The notes under the pieces: generated by a model
Told to the model about the DNA's origin: nothing
Seen by the model: only the letters and a program-made list of their open reading frames with translations
Database searches by the model: none
Position numbers and translations under genes: made by a program
Source of the DNA: CAYSBE01 sp044337585
Lineage (GTDB): Bacteria > Bacteroidota > Bacteroidia > UKL13-3
Direction of reading: 5' to 3'
DNA: 8,920 nucleotides
Assembly (NCBI GenBank): GCA_044337585.1
Contig: JBIINH010000090.1
Location: 1-8,920 of the forward strand
Shown here: positions 1-6,274 of the stretch, piece by piece
How positions within the stretch are numbered: position 1 is the first letter of the stretch
Layout of the letters: every line of letters starts with the position of its first letter

Positions 1-161
1 CCTTGGGGTGACATATCAAATACTCTGATCTTTGAACTGATATACAGCGTTAAATAATCTTCTTATATCCTATTTCCAAAAGGTTGCATTTAGTTGTTAG
101 GTCATCAGAATAACATGTTCTTTCTATTTATTGCCAAATATTCGCGCTGTTTGTGCAAAAA

Positions 162-192
162 TTTGATGATAACTACACCAAAATATTGTTTG
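162..192 (+). promoter_or_regulatory. Possible promoter for the enoyl-CoA hydratase gene
   Basis: TTTG at 162-165 is followed after 18 bases by TATTGTTTG at 184-192. This resembles the Bacteroidota promoter (TTG, 17-23 bases, TAnnTTTG), but there is one extra base between TA and TTTG, so the match is imperfect. It would start transcription near 199 and leave a leader of about 34 A-rich bases before the ATG at 233. It is inferred from pattern only. Confidence 0.3.
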
Positions 193-232
193 TTTGTTAT
201 ATTGTTGCAAACAAAAAACAAAAAATTTAGAA

Positions 233-1027
233 ATGACAAACGCAACAACCATGACAGAAAACATCCTTACTAAAAAAGAAAACGAAATATTTTACATTAC
301 CATCAACCGCGAAAGCAAGTTGAACGCGCTGAATATTCAAACGCTAAAAGATATTAAAGATGCTGTGCTTGGCATTTACGAAGATTCATCAGTAAAGGGG
401 GTTATTTTAACAGGTGCAGGATCAAAAGCTTTTGCCGCTGGTGCTGATATTGAAGAATTCTCAAACTTTAGCGTAGAAGAGGGTACAAAAATGAGCGCAG
501 AAGGACATGCGGTTTTAAATGCTGTGGAAAAATGCCCTAAGCCTGTGATTGCAGCAATAAATGGATTTGCCTTAGGTGGCGGAAACGAATTAGCCATGTC
601 TTGTCATATACGAATTGCCGCAGAAAATGCTCGTTTTGGACAGCCAGAAGTTAACCTTGGAATCACACCAGGATATGCCGGAACGCAACGTATGGCACAA
701 TTGATTGGCCGTGGTCGTGCCCTTGAATTGCTGATGACTGCTGATATGATAAATGCACAAGATGCCTATCGAATGGGTCTTGTTAATCATGTTGTACCAG
801 CTGATCAGTTGATAGCAAAATGTGAAGAGATATTAAACAAAATTAAAACTAAATCACCATTAGCCATTTCTTCTGTTATTCGTTGTGTTAATGCATACTA
901 CGAAAAAAAATTGGATGGAAATAATGTAGAAATTAATGAGTTCGGAAATTTCTTTGGCTCAGAAGATTTCAAAGAAGGAACCCAGGCGTTTTTATCTAAG
1001 CGCCCTGCGGATTTTAAAGGGAAATAA
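233..1027 (+). CDS. Enoyl-CoA hydratase (crotonase family)
   Basis: Predicted cytoplasmic enzyme of 264 residues that adds water across the double bond of trans-2-enoyl-CoA, as in fatty-acid beta-oxidation or short-chain acyl-CoA metabolism. The oxyanion-hole motif AFAAGADI lies at about 67-73 and GFALGGGNEL at 111-120. Glu119 and Glu139 (in GQPEVNLG) are 20 residues apart, as are the two catalytic glutamates of rat mitochondrial hydratase (E144/E164). Both are kept, which favours a true hydratase over an isomerase or an inactive homologue. Length is normal for a single-domain crotonase. I chose the ATG at 233, after an A-rich leader. An in-frame TTG at 194 would add a Cys/Lys-rich stretch unlike the family, and an ATG at 251 is also possible. 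The gene stands alone, converges with menB and ends at a hairpin terminator. Chain-length preference cannot be read from the sequence. Confidence 0.93.
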   Translation: MTNATTMTENILTKKENEIFYITINRESKLNALNIQTLKDIKDAVLGIYEDSSVKGVILTGAGSKAFAAGADIEEFSNFSVEEGTKMSAEGHAVLNAVEKCPKPVIAAINGFALGGGNELAMSCHIRIAAENARFGQPEVNLGITPGYAGTQRMAQLIGRGRALELLMTADMINAQDAYRMGLVNHVVPADQLIAKCEEILNKIKTKSPLAISSVIRCVNAYYEKKLDGNNVEINEFGNFFGSEDFKEGTQAFLSKRPADFKGK

Positions 1028-1040
1028 TTTTCAAATTACA

Positions 1041-1085
1041 ATAGTGCACAAAAGCCACGGATTCCCTCTGTGGCTTTTGTGCTAT
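1041..1085. terminator. Two-way intrinsic terminator between the hydratase gene and menB
   Basis: The 12-base arms CACAAAAGCCAC (1047-1058) and GTGGCTTTTGTG (1070-1081) are exact reverse complements. The loop can close further through GGA/TCT, leaving TTCCC. Outer bases ATAG/CTAT can extend the stem with a two-base bulge. The core GCCAC/GTGGC stem is flanked by AAAA on the left and TTTT on the right, so on either strand the hairpin is followed by a T run. It lies 14 bases after the hydratase stop and about 50 bases after the menB stop, so it can serve both convergent genes. Confidence 0.85.
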
Positions 1086-1132
1086 AAAACCCTTTAGTGT
1101 GTGAAGTTATATATCTTTTATTTAAAAAACGG

Positions 1133-1957
1133 CTACGGAAATTTGGGGAATTTTTTGAAATCGGGTTGCCGTTTTTCAAGAAATGCGTTTTTTCCTTCTT
1201 TTGCTTCGTCACTTAAATAATATAACAATGTTGCGTTTCCGGCTAGCTCTTGTATGCCTGCTTGTCCATCTAGTTCCGCATTAAATGCACTCTTTAGCAT
1301 TCGTAATGCAACGGGGCTTTTATCCAACATTTTTCGACACCAATCAATGGTTGTATCTTCGAGCATTTCTAATGGCACCACTTTGTTTACCAAACCCATC
1401 TCTAGTGCCTCTTGTGCATTATATTGATCGCACAAAAACCAAATTTCTCTGGCTTTTTTCTGTCCAACAATTCTGGCTAAATATCCAGCACCAAAACCGC
1501 CATCAAAACTTCCAACTTTTGGTCCTGTTTGCCCAAACTTAGCGTTTTCTGCTGCAATAGAAAGGTCGCAAATTACATGTAATACATGGCCTCCTCCTAT
1601 TGCCCAACCCGCAATCATTGCCACAACAGGTTTTGGTATTCTTCGAATTTGCATTTGCAAGTCTAGTACATTAAGTCTCGGCACACCATCGTCACCAATA
1701 TATCCGCCATGTCCGCGAACACTTTGGTCACCACCGCTGCAAAATGCATTCCCTCCTTCTCCGGTTAAAATAACACAATATACACTTTCATCTTGTCGTG
1801 CATGCTCCATTGCTTCACTCATTTCTTTAACGGTTAGCGGAGTAAATGCGTTGTGTTTCTCGGGTCTGTTGATACTTATTTTGGCAATGCCTTCAAAAAA
1901 CGAATACTTAATTTCCTTAAACTCCTTTATCGGTTTCCAGGGATATTTTGATTCCAT
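1133..1957 (-). CDS. menB: 1,4-dihydroxy-2-naphthoyl-CoA synthase (MenB)
   Basis: Crotonase-family enzyme that closes the second ring of o-succinylbenzoyl-CoA (Dieckmann-type) to give 1,4-dihydroxy-2-naphthoyl-CoA in menaquinone synthesis; cytoplasmic. The 274 residues carry MenB hallmarks: CSGGDQSVRGHGGY at 73-86, AIGGGHVLHVICDLSIAA at 119-136, QTGPKVGSFDGGFG at 143-156, the family-typical KAREIWFLC near 168-176 and the C-terminal EKRQPDFKKF. Gly145 in QTGPK matches the E. coli-type (bicarbonate-dependent) form rather than the Asp of mycobacterial-type enzymes. Tyr247 aligns with the E. coli active-site Tyr258. The ATG at 1957 is the natural start and gives the usual length. It lies 21 bases behind the menD stop on the same strand, so the two genes are very probably one transcript, ending at the hairpin near 1041-1085. 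Confidence 0.97.
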   Translation of the reverse strand: MESKYPWKPIKEFKEIKYSFFEGIAKISINRPEKHNAFTPLTVKEMSEAMEHARQDESVYCVILTGEGGNAFCSGGDQSVRGHGGYIGDDGVPRLNVLDLQMQIRRIPKPVVAMIAGWAIGGGHVLHVICDLSIAAENAKFGQTGPKVGSFDGGFGAGYLARIVGQKKAREIWFLCDQYNAQEALEMGLVNKVVPLEMLEDTTIDWCRKMLDKSPVALRMLKSAFNAELDGQAGIQELAGNATLLYYLSDEAKEGKNAFLEKRQPDFKKFPKFP

Positions 1958-1978
1958 GTGTTTTATATGTTGTGTTGG

Positions 1979-3649
1979 TTAATTAATTTTCAAAGGTATT
2001 GTTTTAAACGCCTTAATTGATTTCATGTTTTCATTATTAGAAAATGAGAGCTCAAGCACGGCCGGTTCAGGGCTTTTCAAAAACTTGGGAAGCACTGCTC
2101 TTAGTGATTTGTTATCTTCTGCATAAACATGTTTTATCTTAAAAGCCTTGCATAAATCTCCAATATTTCTCTGATGAGGTGTAGTAAAAAAGGGTAATTG
2201 TTTCCTTTGTTTTTGTGGGCCTTCAATCCACTCAAAAATTTGCCCTTTTTGGTTGTTGAAAACAATAATCTTTATGTTGTTGGGAATTGTGCTGCGCCAC
2301 AAACCATTGATGTCGTATAAAAAAGACAGATCTCCTGATAGTAAAAATGTTTCTCGGTTATTTACCAATGCTGCGCCAACAGCGGTTGATGTACAACCAT
2401 CTATCCCGCTGGTGCCTCTATTACCATTCATTACCCAAGATGGATTTAATTGCCCACACATGCTTACGTACCTGATCACGCCACTGTTTGCTAAGTGAAT
2501 ATTTGCCGCATCTGGTAGTGCTAATAAAATCTTATGCATGGTATGTATTTCGCTCCAGTTGTCTTTTTTTAAATAAGACGAAACGGTATTAGAAATTAGT
2601 GAATCTGATGCAAGCCAAAATTTTTTAAACTGGCCAATATTTGTATCTTGGGAATTAGGTAACAGTGCTAAATATTGGTCTGCATTTCCTACTAGATGAT
2701 TTGATACATTTCCATACGTATCAACGCATTCACCAAAAGCATTGATGCGATAGTGATAGGTTGGTTTAATTGTTTTCAACCATTGTTTTAATTGCTTAGA
2801 TAAAACGGGGCCCCCGAATGATATGATAAAGTCTGGCTCAATTATATCTTTTGTTTTTTTATCTGCCCTTAGAAGTATGGTGTCTGCATGATGTATGCTT
2901 CCAAATGGAATTTGGTTTGACAAAAGATCTGTAATAACAATGGTGTTTCCATCATTATTCATACGCAAAAGTTGGGTGCTTAATTTTGTATTTATGAATT
3001 GTTGACCAACAATAATTAAACGCTTTTTGCTTAATTTCCATGCTGATATTAGACCTTTATCAGCTATTTGGATCTGTTGCTTTTCATTTTTAATACGGTA
3101 GTTATTGCTTGGCCTAATAAGTTTTGTAGGATATAATGGCTCGTTTAGAGGAACGTTTATGTGCACCGGCCCTTTTCGCAGACCATTTAACAATTGTAGT
3201 GCGTTTGCCGTAATATCGAATGTTTCAAGCATGTTTTCTTTGCCATGAGCGTAACATGGAAACGAATATGACGCCAATACGTGGTTTTCAAAAACCCGTG
3301 ATTGGTTAATCATTTGCCCGTCTTGTTGAAATAAGAGCCCTGGTGGCCTATCTGCTGTAAGAACTAATAATGGAATGTGTTGAAAAAAGGCTTCTGCAAT
3401 GGCTGGATAAAAATTCAATGCTGCTGTTCCTGATGTACAAATAAGCACAACAGGCTGTTGTAATTGTTGGGCCGCGCCCATTGCCGAGTATGCTGCGCTT
3501 CTTTCATCTACCACACTGTGTGCAGTAAAATGTTTGTTTTCAGTAAAGGCATAAACCAATGGCGCAGAACGTGAGCCCGGACAAATAAATACATGTTTGA
3601 CACCAAGTTGGTGGCAAGCATTTGATATGGCAAAAACATGTTGTTGCAC
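1979..3649 (-). CDS. menD: MenD, SEPHCHC synthase of menaquinone synthesis
   Basis: Thiamine-diphosphate enzyme (2-succinyl-5-enolpyruvyl-6-hydroxy-3-cyclohexene-1-carboxylate synthase) that joins isochorismate and 2-oxoglutarate; cytoplasmic. The 556 residues match family length. Visible motifs are CPGSRSAPL at 23-31, VDERSAAYSAMG at 47-58 with Glu49 in the position of the cofactor-activating Glu55 of E. coli, TSGTAA at 72-77, LTADRPP at 97-103, NRGTSGIDG at 410-418, and the ThDP/Mg site SGDLSFLYD to NN at 438-466. The start is GTG at 3649: the in-frame stop TAA at 3668-3670 leaves no upstream ATG, and there is no in-frame ATG before the PGSRS motif. A promoter-like site lies just upstream, and menB follows after 21 bases. 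No menF, menA, menC or menE gene is in the window. Confidence 0.96.
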   Translation of the reverse strand: MQQHVFAISNACHQLGVKHVFICPGSRSAPLVYAFTENKHFTAHSVVDERSAAYSAMGAAQQLQQPVVLICTSGTAALNFYPAIAEAFFQHIPLLVLTADRPPGLLFQQDGQMINQSRVFENHVLASYSFPCYAHGKENMLETFDITANALQLLNGLRKGPVHINVPLNEPLYPTKLIRPSNNYRIKNEKQQIQIADKGLISAWKLSKKRLIIVGQQFINTKLSTQLLRMNNDGNTIVITDLLSNQIPFGSIHHADTILLRADKKTKDIIEPDFIISFGGPVLSKQLKQWLKTIKPTYHYRINAFGECVDTYGNVSNHLVGNADQYLALLPNSQDTNIGQFKKFWLASDSLISNTVSSYLKKDNWSEIHTMHKILLALPDAANIHLANSGVIRYVSMCGQLNPSWVMNGNRGTSGIDGCTSTAVGAALVNNRETFLLSGDLSFLYDINGLWRSTIPNNIKIIVFNNQKGQIFEWIEGPQKQRKQLPFFTTPHQRNIGDLCKAFKIKHVYAEDNKSLRAVLPKFLKSPEPAVLELSFSNNENMKSIKAFKTIPLKIN

Positions 3650-3687
3650 TTTGTGGACGTTTCTTAGTTATTCTTTTTAAAAGAGTT

Positions 3688-3722
3688 CAAAAATACCTGC
3701 TTTTTGTGGTATGAATAACAAA
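3688..3722 (-). promoter_or_regulatory. Predicted promoter of menD-menB
   Basis: Read on the minus strand, TATTTTTG (3695-3688) fits the Bacteroidota -7 consensus TAnnTTTG exactly. TTTG (3722-3719) lies 23 bases upstream as the -33 element, at the long end of the accepted spacing. Transcription would begin near 3681, about 30 bases before the GTG start of menD. It is a pattern match only. Confidence 0.55.
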
Positions 3723-3731
3723 ATGATTTTC

Positions 3732-3739
3732 TATTTTTG
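3732..3739 (+). promoter_or_regulatory. Predicted -7 element of the DUF4468-like gene
   Basis: TATTTTTG fits TAnnTTTG exactly and would place the transcript start near 3747, about 20 bases before the ATG at 3767. The nearest TTG upstream (3704-3706) is 25 bases away, longer than usual, so the -33 element is weak or absent. It is the same eight-base word as the menD -7 element on the other strand, 36 bases away. Confidence 0.45.
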
Positions 3740-3766
3740 ACCCTATTCACTATCAACTATATAAGA

Positions 3767-4438
3767 ATGAAGATTCAAAATTTGTTTCTATTAATTGCAT
3801 TATTGGCTTTTGTTTCCCCTCTAATGGCACAAACCGAAAATAACGGTTTTGATTGGGGGGCTACCGAACAAGCCGATACAACCGCCACAGACTCTTCTTC
3901 TGCCTCTGAAGAGGTCAAGCCTGCAGAAAATGTCGTTAAACCGTATGAAAGAATTTCATTGTATGTAGATTCTATTACAAACTTGATTTCCTATCTAGGA
4001 GTTGTTGAACAAGAAGAGTCTAGTTCTGACTCATTGTATATCCGTGCAAAAAAGTGGATTACAAATACATTTGGCCAAAACGTGAAGTATGAAACAGATA
4101 AAAAGGCGCAAAAAATTATCGTTTCGCTTTCTATGCCTGCATATTTATATACCAATAAATATGGCAAACGCCTCAATGGAAAATACGATTTTAAACTTAC
4201 TCTTTGGATTAAAGAGGGTCGCTATAAATACCAATATTCAAATTTTGTGCACGAAGCAACAAAACCCGCTGCCGGTAATGCTATGAGAAATTATTTTGAG
4301 TTTTACTATACTACACAAAATAATATTAAAAACAGTGATATGCTACTTAGATTTGCTGATAAAGATATCAATGCGATGATTGAAAAAATGAAGCGTGCGC
4401 TAAGTGATCCTCTTGATATAGATGAAGATGATTGGTAG
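3767..4438 (+). CDS. Secreted DUF4468-like protein, function unknown
   Basis: Protein of 223 residues. A signal peptide is plain at 1-21 (Met-Lys, then a hydrophobic LFLLIALLAFV core ending LMA before Gln), so the product is probably periplasmic or outer-surface; there is no lipobox Cys. Residues 22-58 form an acidic, Ser/Thr/Glu-rich, low-complexity linker. Residues about 74-215 resemble the Bacteroidota DUF4468 domain: YLGVVEQ, a short linker, LYIRAKKWI, an alternating hydrophobic strand pattern (KIIVSLSMP), then YDFKLTLWIKEGRYKYQYSNF and a C-terminal helix. The tail is very acidic (DIDEDDW). I chose the ATG at 3767 because it opens the signal peptide; an in-frame TTG at 3737 overlaps the predicted promoter and adds nothing family-like. 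The gene is single, divergent from menD and convergent with the methyltransferase. Domain assignment is by recalled pattern, and the function is unknown. Confidence 0.8.
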   Translation: MKIQNLFLLIALLAFVSPLMAQTENNGFDWGATEQADTTATDSSSASEEVKPAENVVKPYERISLYVDSITNLISYLGVVEQEESSSDSLYIRAKKWITNTFGQNVKYETDKKAQKIIVSLSMPAYLYTNKYGKRLNGKYDFKLTLWIKEGRYKYQYSNFVHEATKPAAGNAMRNYFEFYYTTQNNIKNSDMLLRFADKDINAMIEKMKRALSDPLDIDEDDW

Positions 4439-4453
4439 ACAACACGTTGCTAC
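4435..4453. repeat. Small inverted repeat spanning the two convergent stop codons
   Basis: GTAG (4435-4438) plus CAAC (4440-4443) is the reverse complement of GTTGCTAC (4446-4453), interrupted by one bulged A at 4439. The TAG stop of the DUF4468-like gene is in the left arm and the TAG stop of the FkbM gene (reverse strand) is in the right arm. No T run follows on either strand, so it is not a classical terminator, although it is the only folding element between the two genes. Confidence 0.35.
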
Positions 4454-5196
4454 TCCTTGATTATAAAATAAAAGTCTGTTGTGTTTTTTAATGCCTCCTC
4501 TGGGGTAAGTAAAACAAGTTCTTCTCGCATAAGTTTATGAGGAACATACCCTAAAGGACTGAGGGTGCTTATCATTTTTTCTATGTTTTCTTTCCCTGTG
4601 ATTTCTATTTGAATTTTAGGCTTGTGTCTTTTGAGGGTTTTCAAAAAAAGGGGGAAGAGATTAACCTCGTAACCTTCCACGTCACATTTTACAAAGTCTA
4701 TTTTGGCTACATCGGAAAGCATTTCATCAGGAACCACAACAGGCACATCATATACCTTCATTCCTGCTGTGTTTTCGCCCTCTTCGATGACATGTGTTAA
4801 CCCATGCCTAAGCACACCATCAATGAGTGGTGTGCCCATTTGCAGCCTGCCTTGTTTTGCTCCTAAGGCCACTTCATGAAGGGTAATGTTGTCAAGTCCA
4901 CATCGTTTCACATTCTTTCTAAATACTTTTGCAAAAACAGAAACCGGTTCTATAGAAATAATACGCCCATCATTTCCTACAGCTTGAGACATGACAGACG
5001 AATAATAACCAACATTAGCTCCAATATCAATGCAGGTATCCCCTAGTTTTATAATTTTATGCAAATAGAAAAGTTCTGGGTATTTTGCTTTAAAAAAACC
5101 TCGCCTTATCAGCCATAAATATGTGTGGCTAACCAAGCTCAGGTATCTTTCAAATCCTAATATTTTAATGAGGCCGCTACGCAGTTTTTTTTCCAA
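4450..5196 (-). CDS. FkbM-family SAM-dependent methyltransferase
   Basis: Protein of 248 residues with a Rossmann-type methyltransferase core. The S-adenosylmethionine loop is CIDIGANVGYYSS at 55-67, the ribose-binding acidic strand is SIEP at 81-84, and the FkbM signature DFVKCDVEGYEVNLF is at 167-181, followed by KPKIQIEI at 192-199. The family methylates hydroxyl or similar groups on sugars, lipids and natural products; the substrate here is unknown. The N-terminal 50 residues are basic and hydrophobic and may touch the membrane. The start is TTG at 5196: an in-frame TAA lies at 5215-5217 and the first internal ATG is past the SAM loop, so no ATG start is available. It begins 13 bases after the DUF4834-like stop, so the two are probably co-transcribed. 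No glycan or polyketide genes surround it. Confidence 0.88.
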   Translation of the reverse strand: MEKKLRSGLIKILGFERYLSLVSHTYLWLIRRGFFKAKYPELFYLHKIIKLGDTCIDIGANVGYYSSVMSQAVGNDGRIISIEPVSVFAKVFRKNVKRCGLDNITLHEVALGAKQGRLQMGTPLIDGVLRHGLTHVIEEGENTAGMKVYDVPVVVPDEMLSDVAKIDFVKCDVEGYEVNLFPLFLKTLKRHKPKIQIEITGKENIEKMISTLSPLGYVPHKLMREELVLLTPEEALKNTTDFYFIIKE

Positions 5197-5209
5197 TGGG
5201 TTCTTCGGT

Positions 5210-5404
5210 TTATTTTATTTCTTCATAATCTACATATTCACCAATATTATCAGTCTTGGTATTCTGTGTATTATTTCTATTTGATGCGTCTTGCTTTTTG
5301 GCTTGTTGCTGGTTCACTGTTCTTATTGTTGTGCCTACAATTAGCCTAAAGATTAAGCGCAACACAAAATAAAGTCCGATGAGGTAAAGAATTAAACGAA
5401 TCAT
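5210..5404 (-). CDS. Small DUF4834-like membrane protein
   Basis: Protein of 64 residues. Residues 2-23 form one hydrophobic membrane helix (IRLILYLIGLYFVLRLIF), followed by a polar Gln/Asn/Lys/Thr-rich stretch and a conserved-looking acidic end, GEYVDYEEIK at 55-64. A single N-terminal helix, a disordered linker and a GEYVDYEEI tail are what I recall of the DUF4834 family of Bacteroidota. The function is unknown; the tail may be a docking segment (inference). The ATG at 5404 follows a strong promoter match, and the gene lies just upstream of the FkbM gene, so these two form a likely transcription unit. Confidence 0.78.
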   Translation of the reverse strand: MIRLILYLIGLYFVLRLIFRLIVGTTIRTVNQQQAKKQDASNRNNTQNTKTDNIGEYVDYEEIK

Positions 5405-5429
5405 TCAGTTATTATTTATACTTAGTGGG

Positions 5430-5459
5430 CAAAGGTAAAAGGAAAAGCCTATGAAACAA
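5430..5459 (-). promoter_or_regulatory. Predicted promoter of the DUF4834-like/FkbM pair
   Basis: On the minus strand TTG (5459-5457) is followed after exactly 19 bases by TACCTTTG (5437-5430), an ideal Bacteroidota TTG-N19-TAnnTTTG arrangement. The -33 element lies in the last codons of murI. Transcription would start near 5423, about 20 bases before the ATG at 5404. This is the best promoter match I found in the window. Confidence 0.65.
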
Positions 5460-6273
5460 TATGCACCGTTTGTGCGATAACTTGTTCCCCAAAAAACTGT
5501 TCGGCTCTTATTGAGAAGGTTTCTGCATCGTCTGTAGTGAAAAATGTTTTCGTACCCTTTTTTGTGCACCTCTCTTGCATCTCGTTGTGTTTTTGTAGGT
5601 ATGTCTTTAGGCTTTCTGCGACTATTCTTCCTTGCGAAACAATATTGATGTTTGCTGGCAATAACTTTTTGATACTTTTTGATAATAGTGGATAATGGGT
5701 GCAGCCCAGCAACAAAGTATCTATGTGGTTGTCTTGTTCAAATAGTTGGTCTAAGTTTTTTTTAATAAAATAATTTGCACCATCACTTGCCAATTCATTG
5801 TTTTCAACCAACGAAACCCACATTGGACAGGCCTGTTGGCTTACCAGCAACTCTGGAAAAAACTTTTCAATTTCAATTATATACGAACCAGATTTTACCG
5901 TGCCTTCGGTGGCTAAAATTCCAAGATGCTTGCTTTTCGAATAATTTCCAATTACTTCTGTTGTTGGTCTAATTACACCAAGCACCCTTCTATCAGGAGC
6001 AATGCGCGGAAGGTCTTGTTGTATCGTTCTTAGCGCTTTTGCAGATGCCGTATTGCAAGCCAAAATAACCAAGGGACACCCTTTAGCAAAAAGCGTCTTA
6101 ACACATTGCAAGGTATATTCATATACTGTGTCGAAAGACCTGTTTCCGTATGGTGCGCGAGCATTATCGCCTAAATATACATAATCATACTCTGGCAGTT
6201 CGTTAACAATTTCCCTCATAACGGTTAATCCTCCAAAACCTGAATCAAAAATACCAATAGGTCCGCTTTCCAT
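5449..6273 (-). CDS. murI: Glutamate racemase (MurI)
   Basis: Cofactor-independent enzyme that converts L-glutamate to D-glutamate for peptidoglycan precursor synthesis; cytoplasmic. The 274 residues match the family. IGIFDSGFGGLTV at 6-18 holds the substrate-binding Asp10-Ser11, and YLGDNARAPYG at 33-43 is typical of the family. The two catalytic cysteines are Cys73 in LACNTAS and Cys191 in LLGCTHYP, with His193 beside the second. Both half-sites are intact, so it should be active. The ATG at 6273 is one base past the stop of the DUF3108 gene, which implies translational coupling in one transcript. The murI end also houses the -33 element of the next promoter. Confidence 0.97.
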   Translation of the reverse strand: MESGPIGIFDSGFGGLTVMREIVNELPEYDYVYLGDNARAPYGNRSFDTVYEYTLQCVKTLFAKGCPLVILACNTASAKALRTIQQDLPRIAPDRRVLGVIRPTTEVIGNYSKSKHLGILATEGTVKSGSYIIEIEKFFPELLVSQQACPMWVSLVENNELASDGANYFIKKNLDQLFEQDNHIDTLLLGCTHYPLLSKSIKKLLPANINIVSQGRIVAESLKTYLQKHNEMQERCTKKGTKTFFTTDDAETFSIRAEQFFGEQVIAQTVHIVS

Positions 6274-6274
6274 A

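Noticed and set aside
1..120. Short open stretches at the left edge (a plus frame to TAA at 55-57, and a minus frame giving a protein-like tail before TGA)
   Set aside because: All are under 20 codons, frames conflict, and nothing is recognisable. Could be the end or start of a neighbour, but not supportable.
194..232. TTG-initiated extension of the enoyl-CoA hydratase by 13 codons
   Set aside because: It adds Cys/Lys-rich residues not typical of the family and overlaps the A-rich leader; ATG at 233 is a better start.
3991..4286. Short frames overlapping the DUF4468-like gene in other frames
   Set aside because: No family features; the signal-peptide frame explains the region.
5662..5690. 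Repeat of CTTTTTGATA in murI
   Set aside because: Explained by the coding of Ser-Lys-Ser-Ile-Lys-Lys residues; only two imperfect copies.
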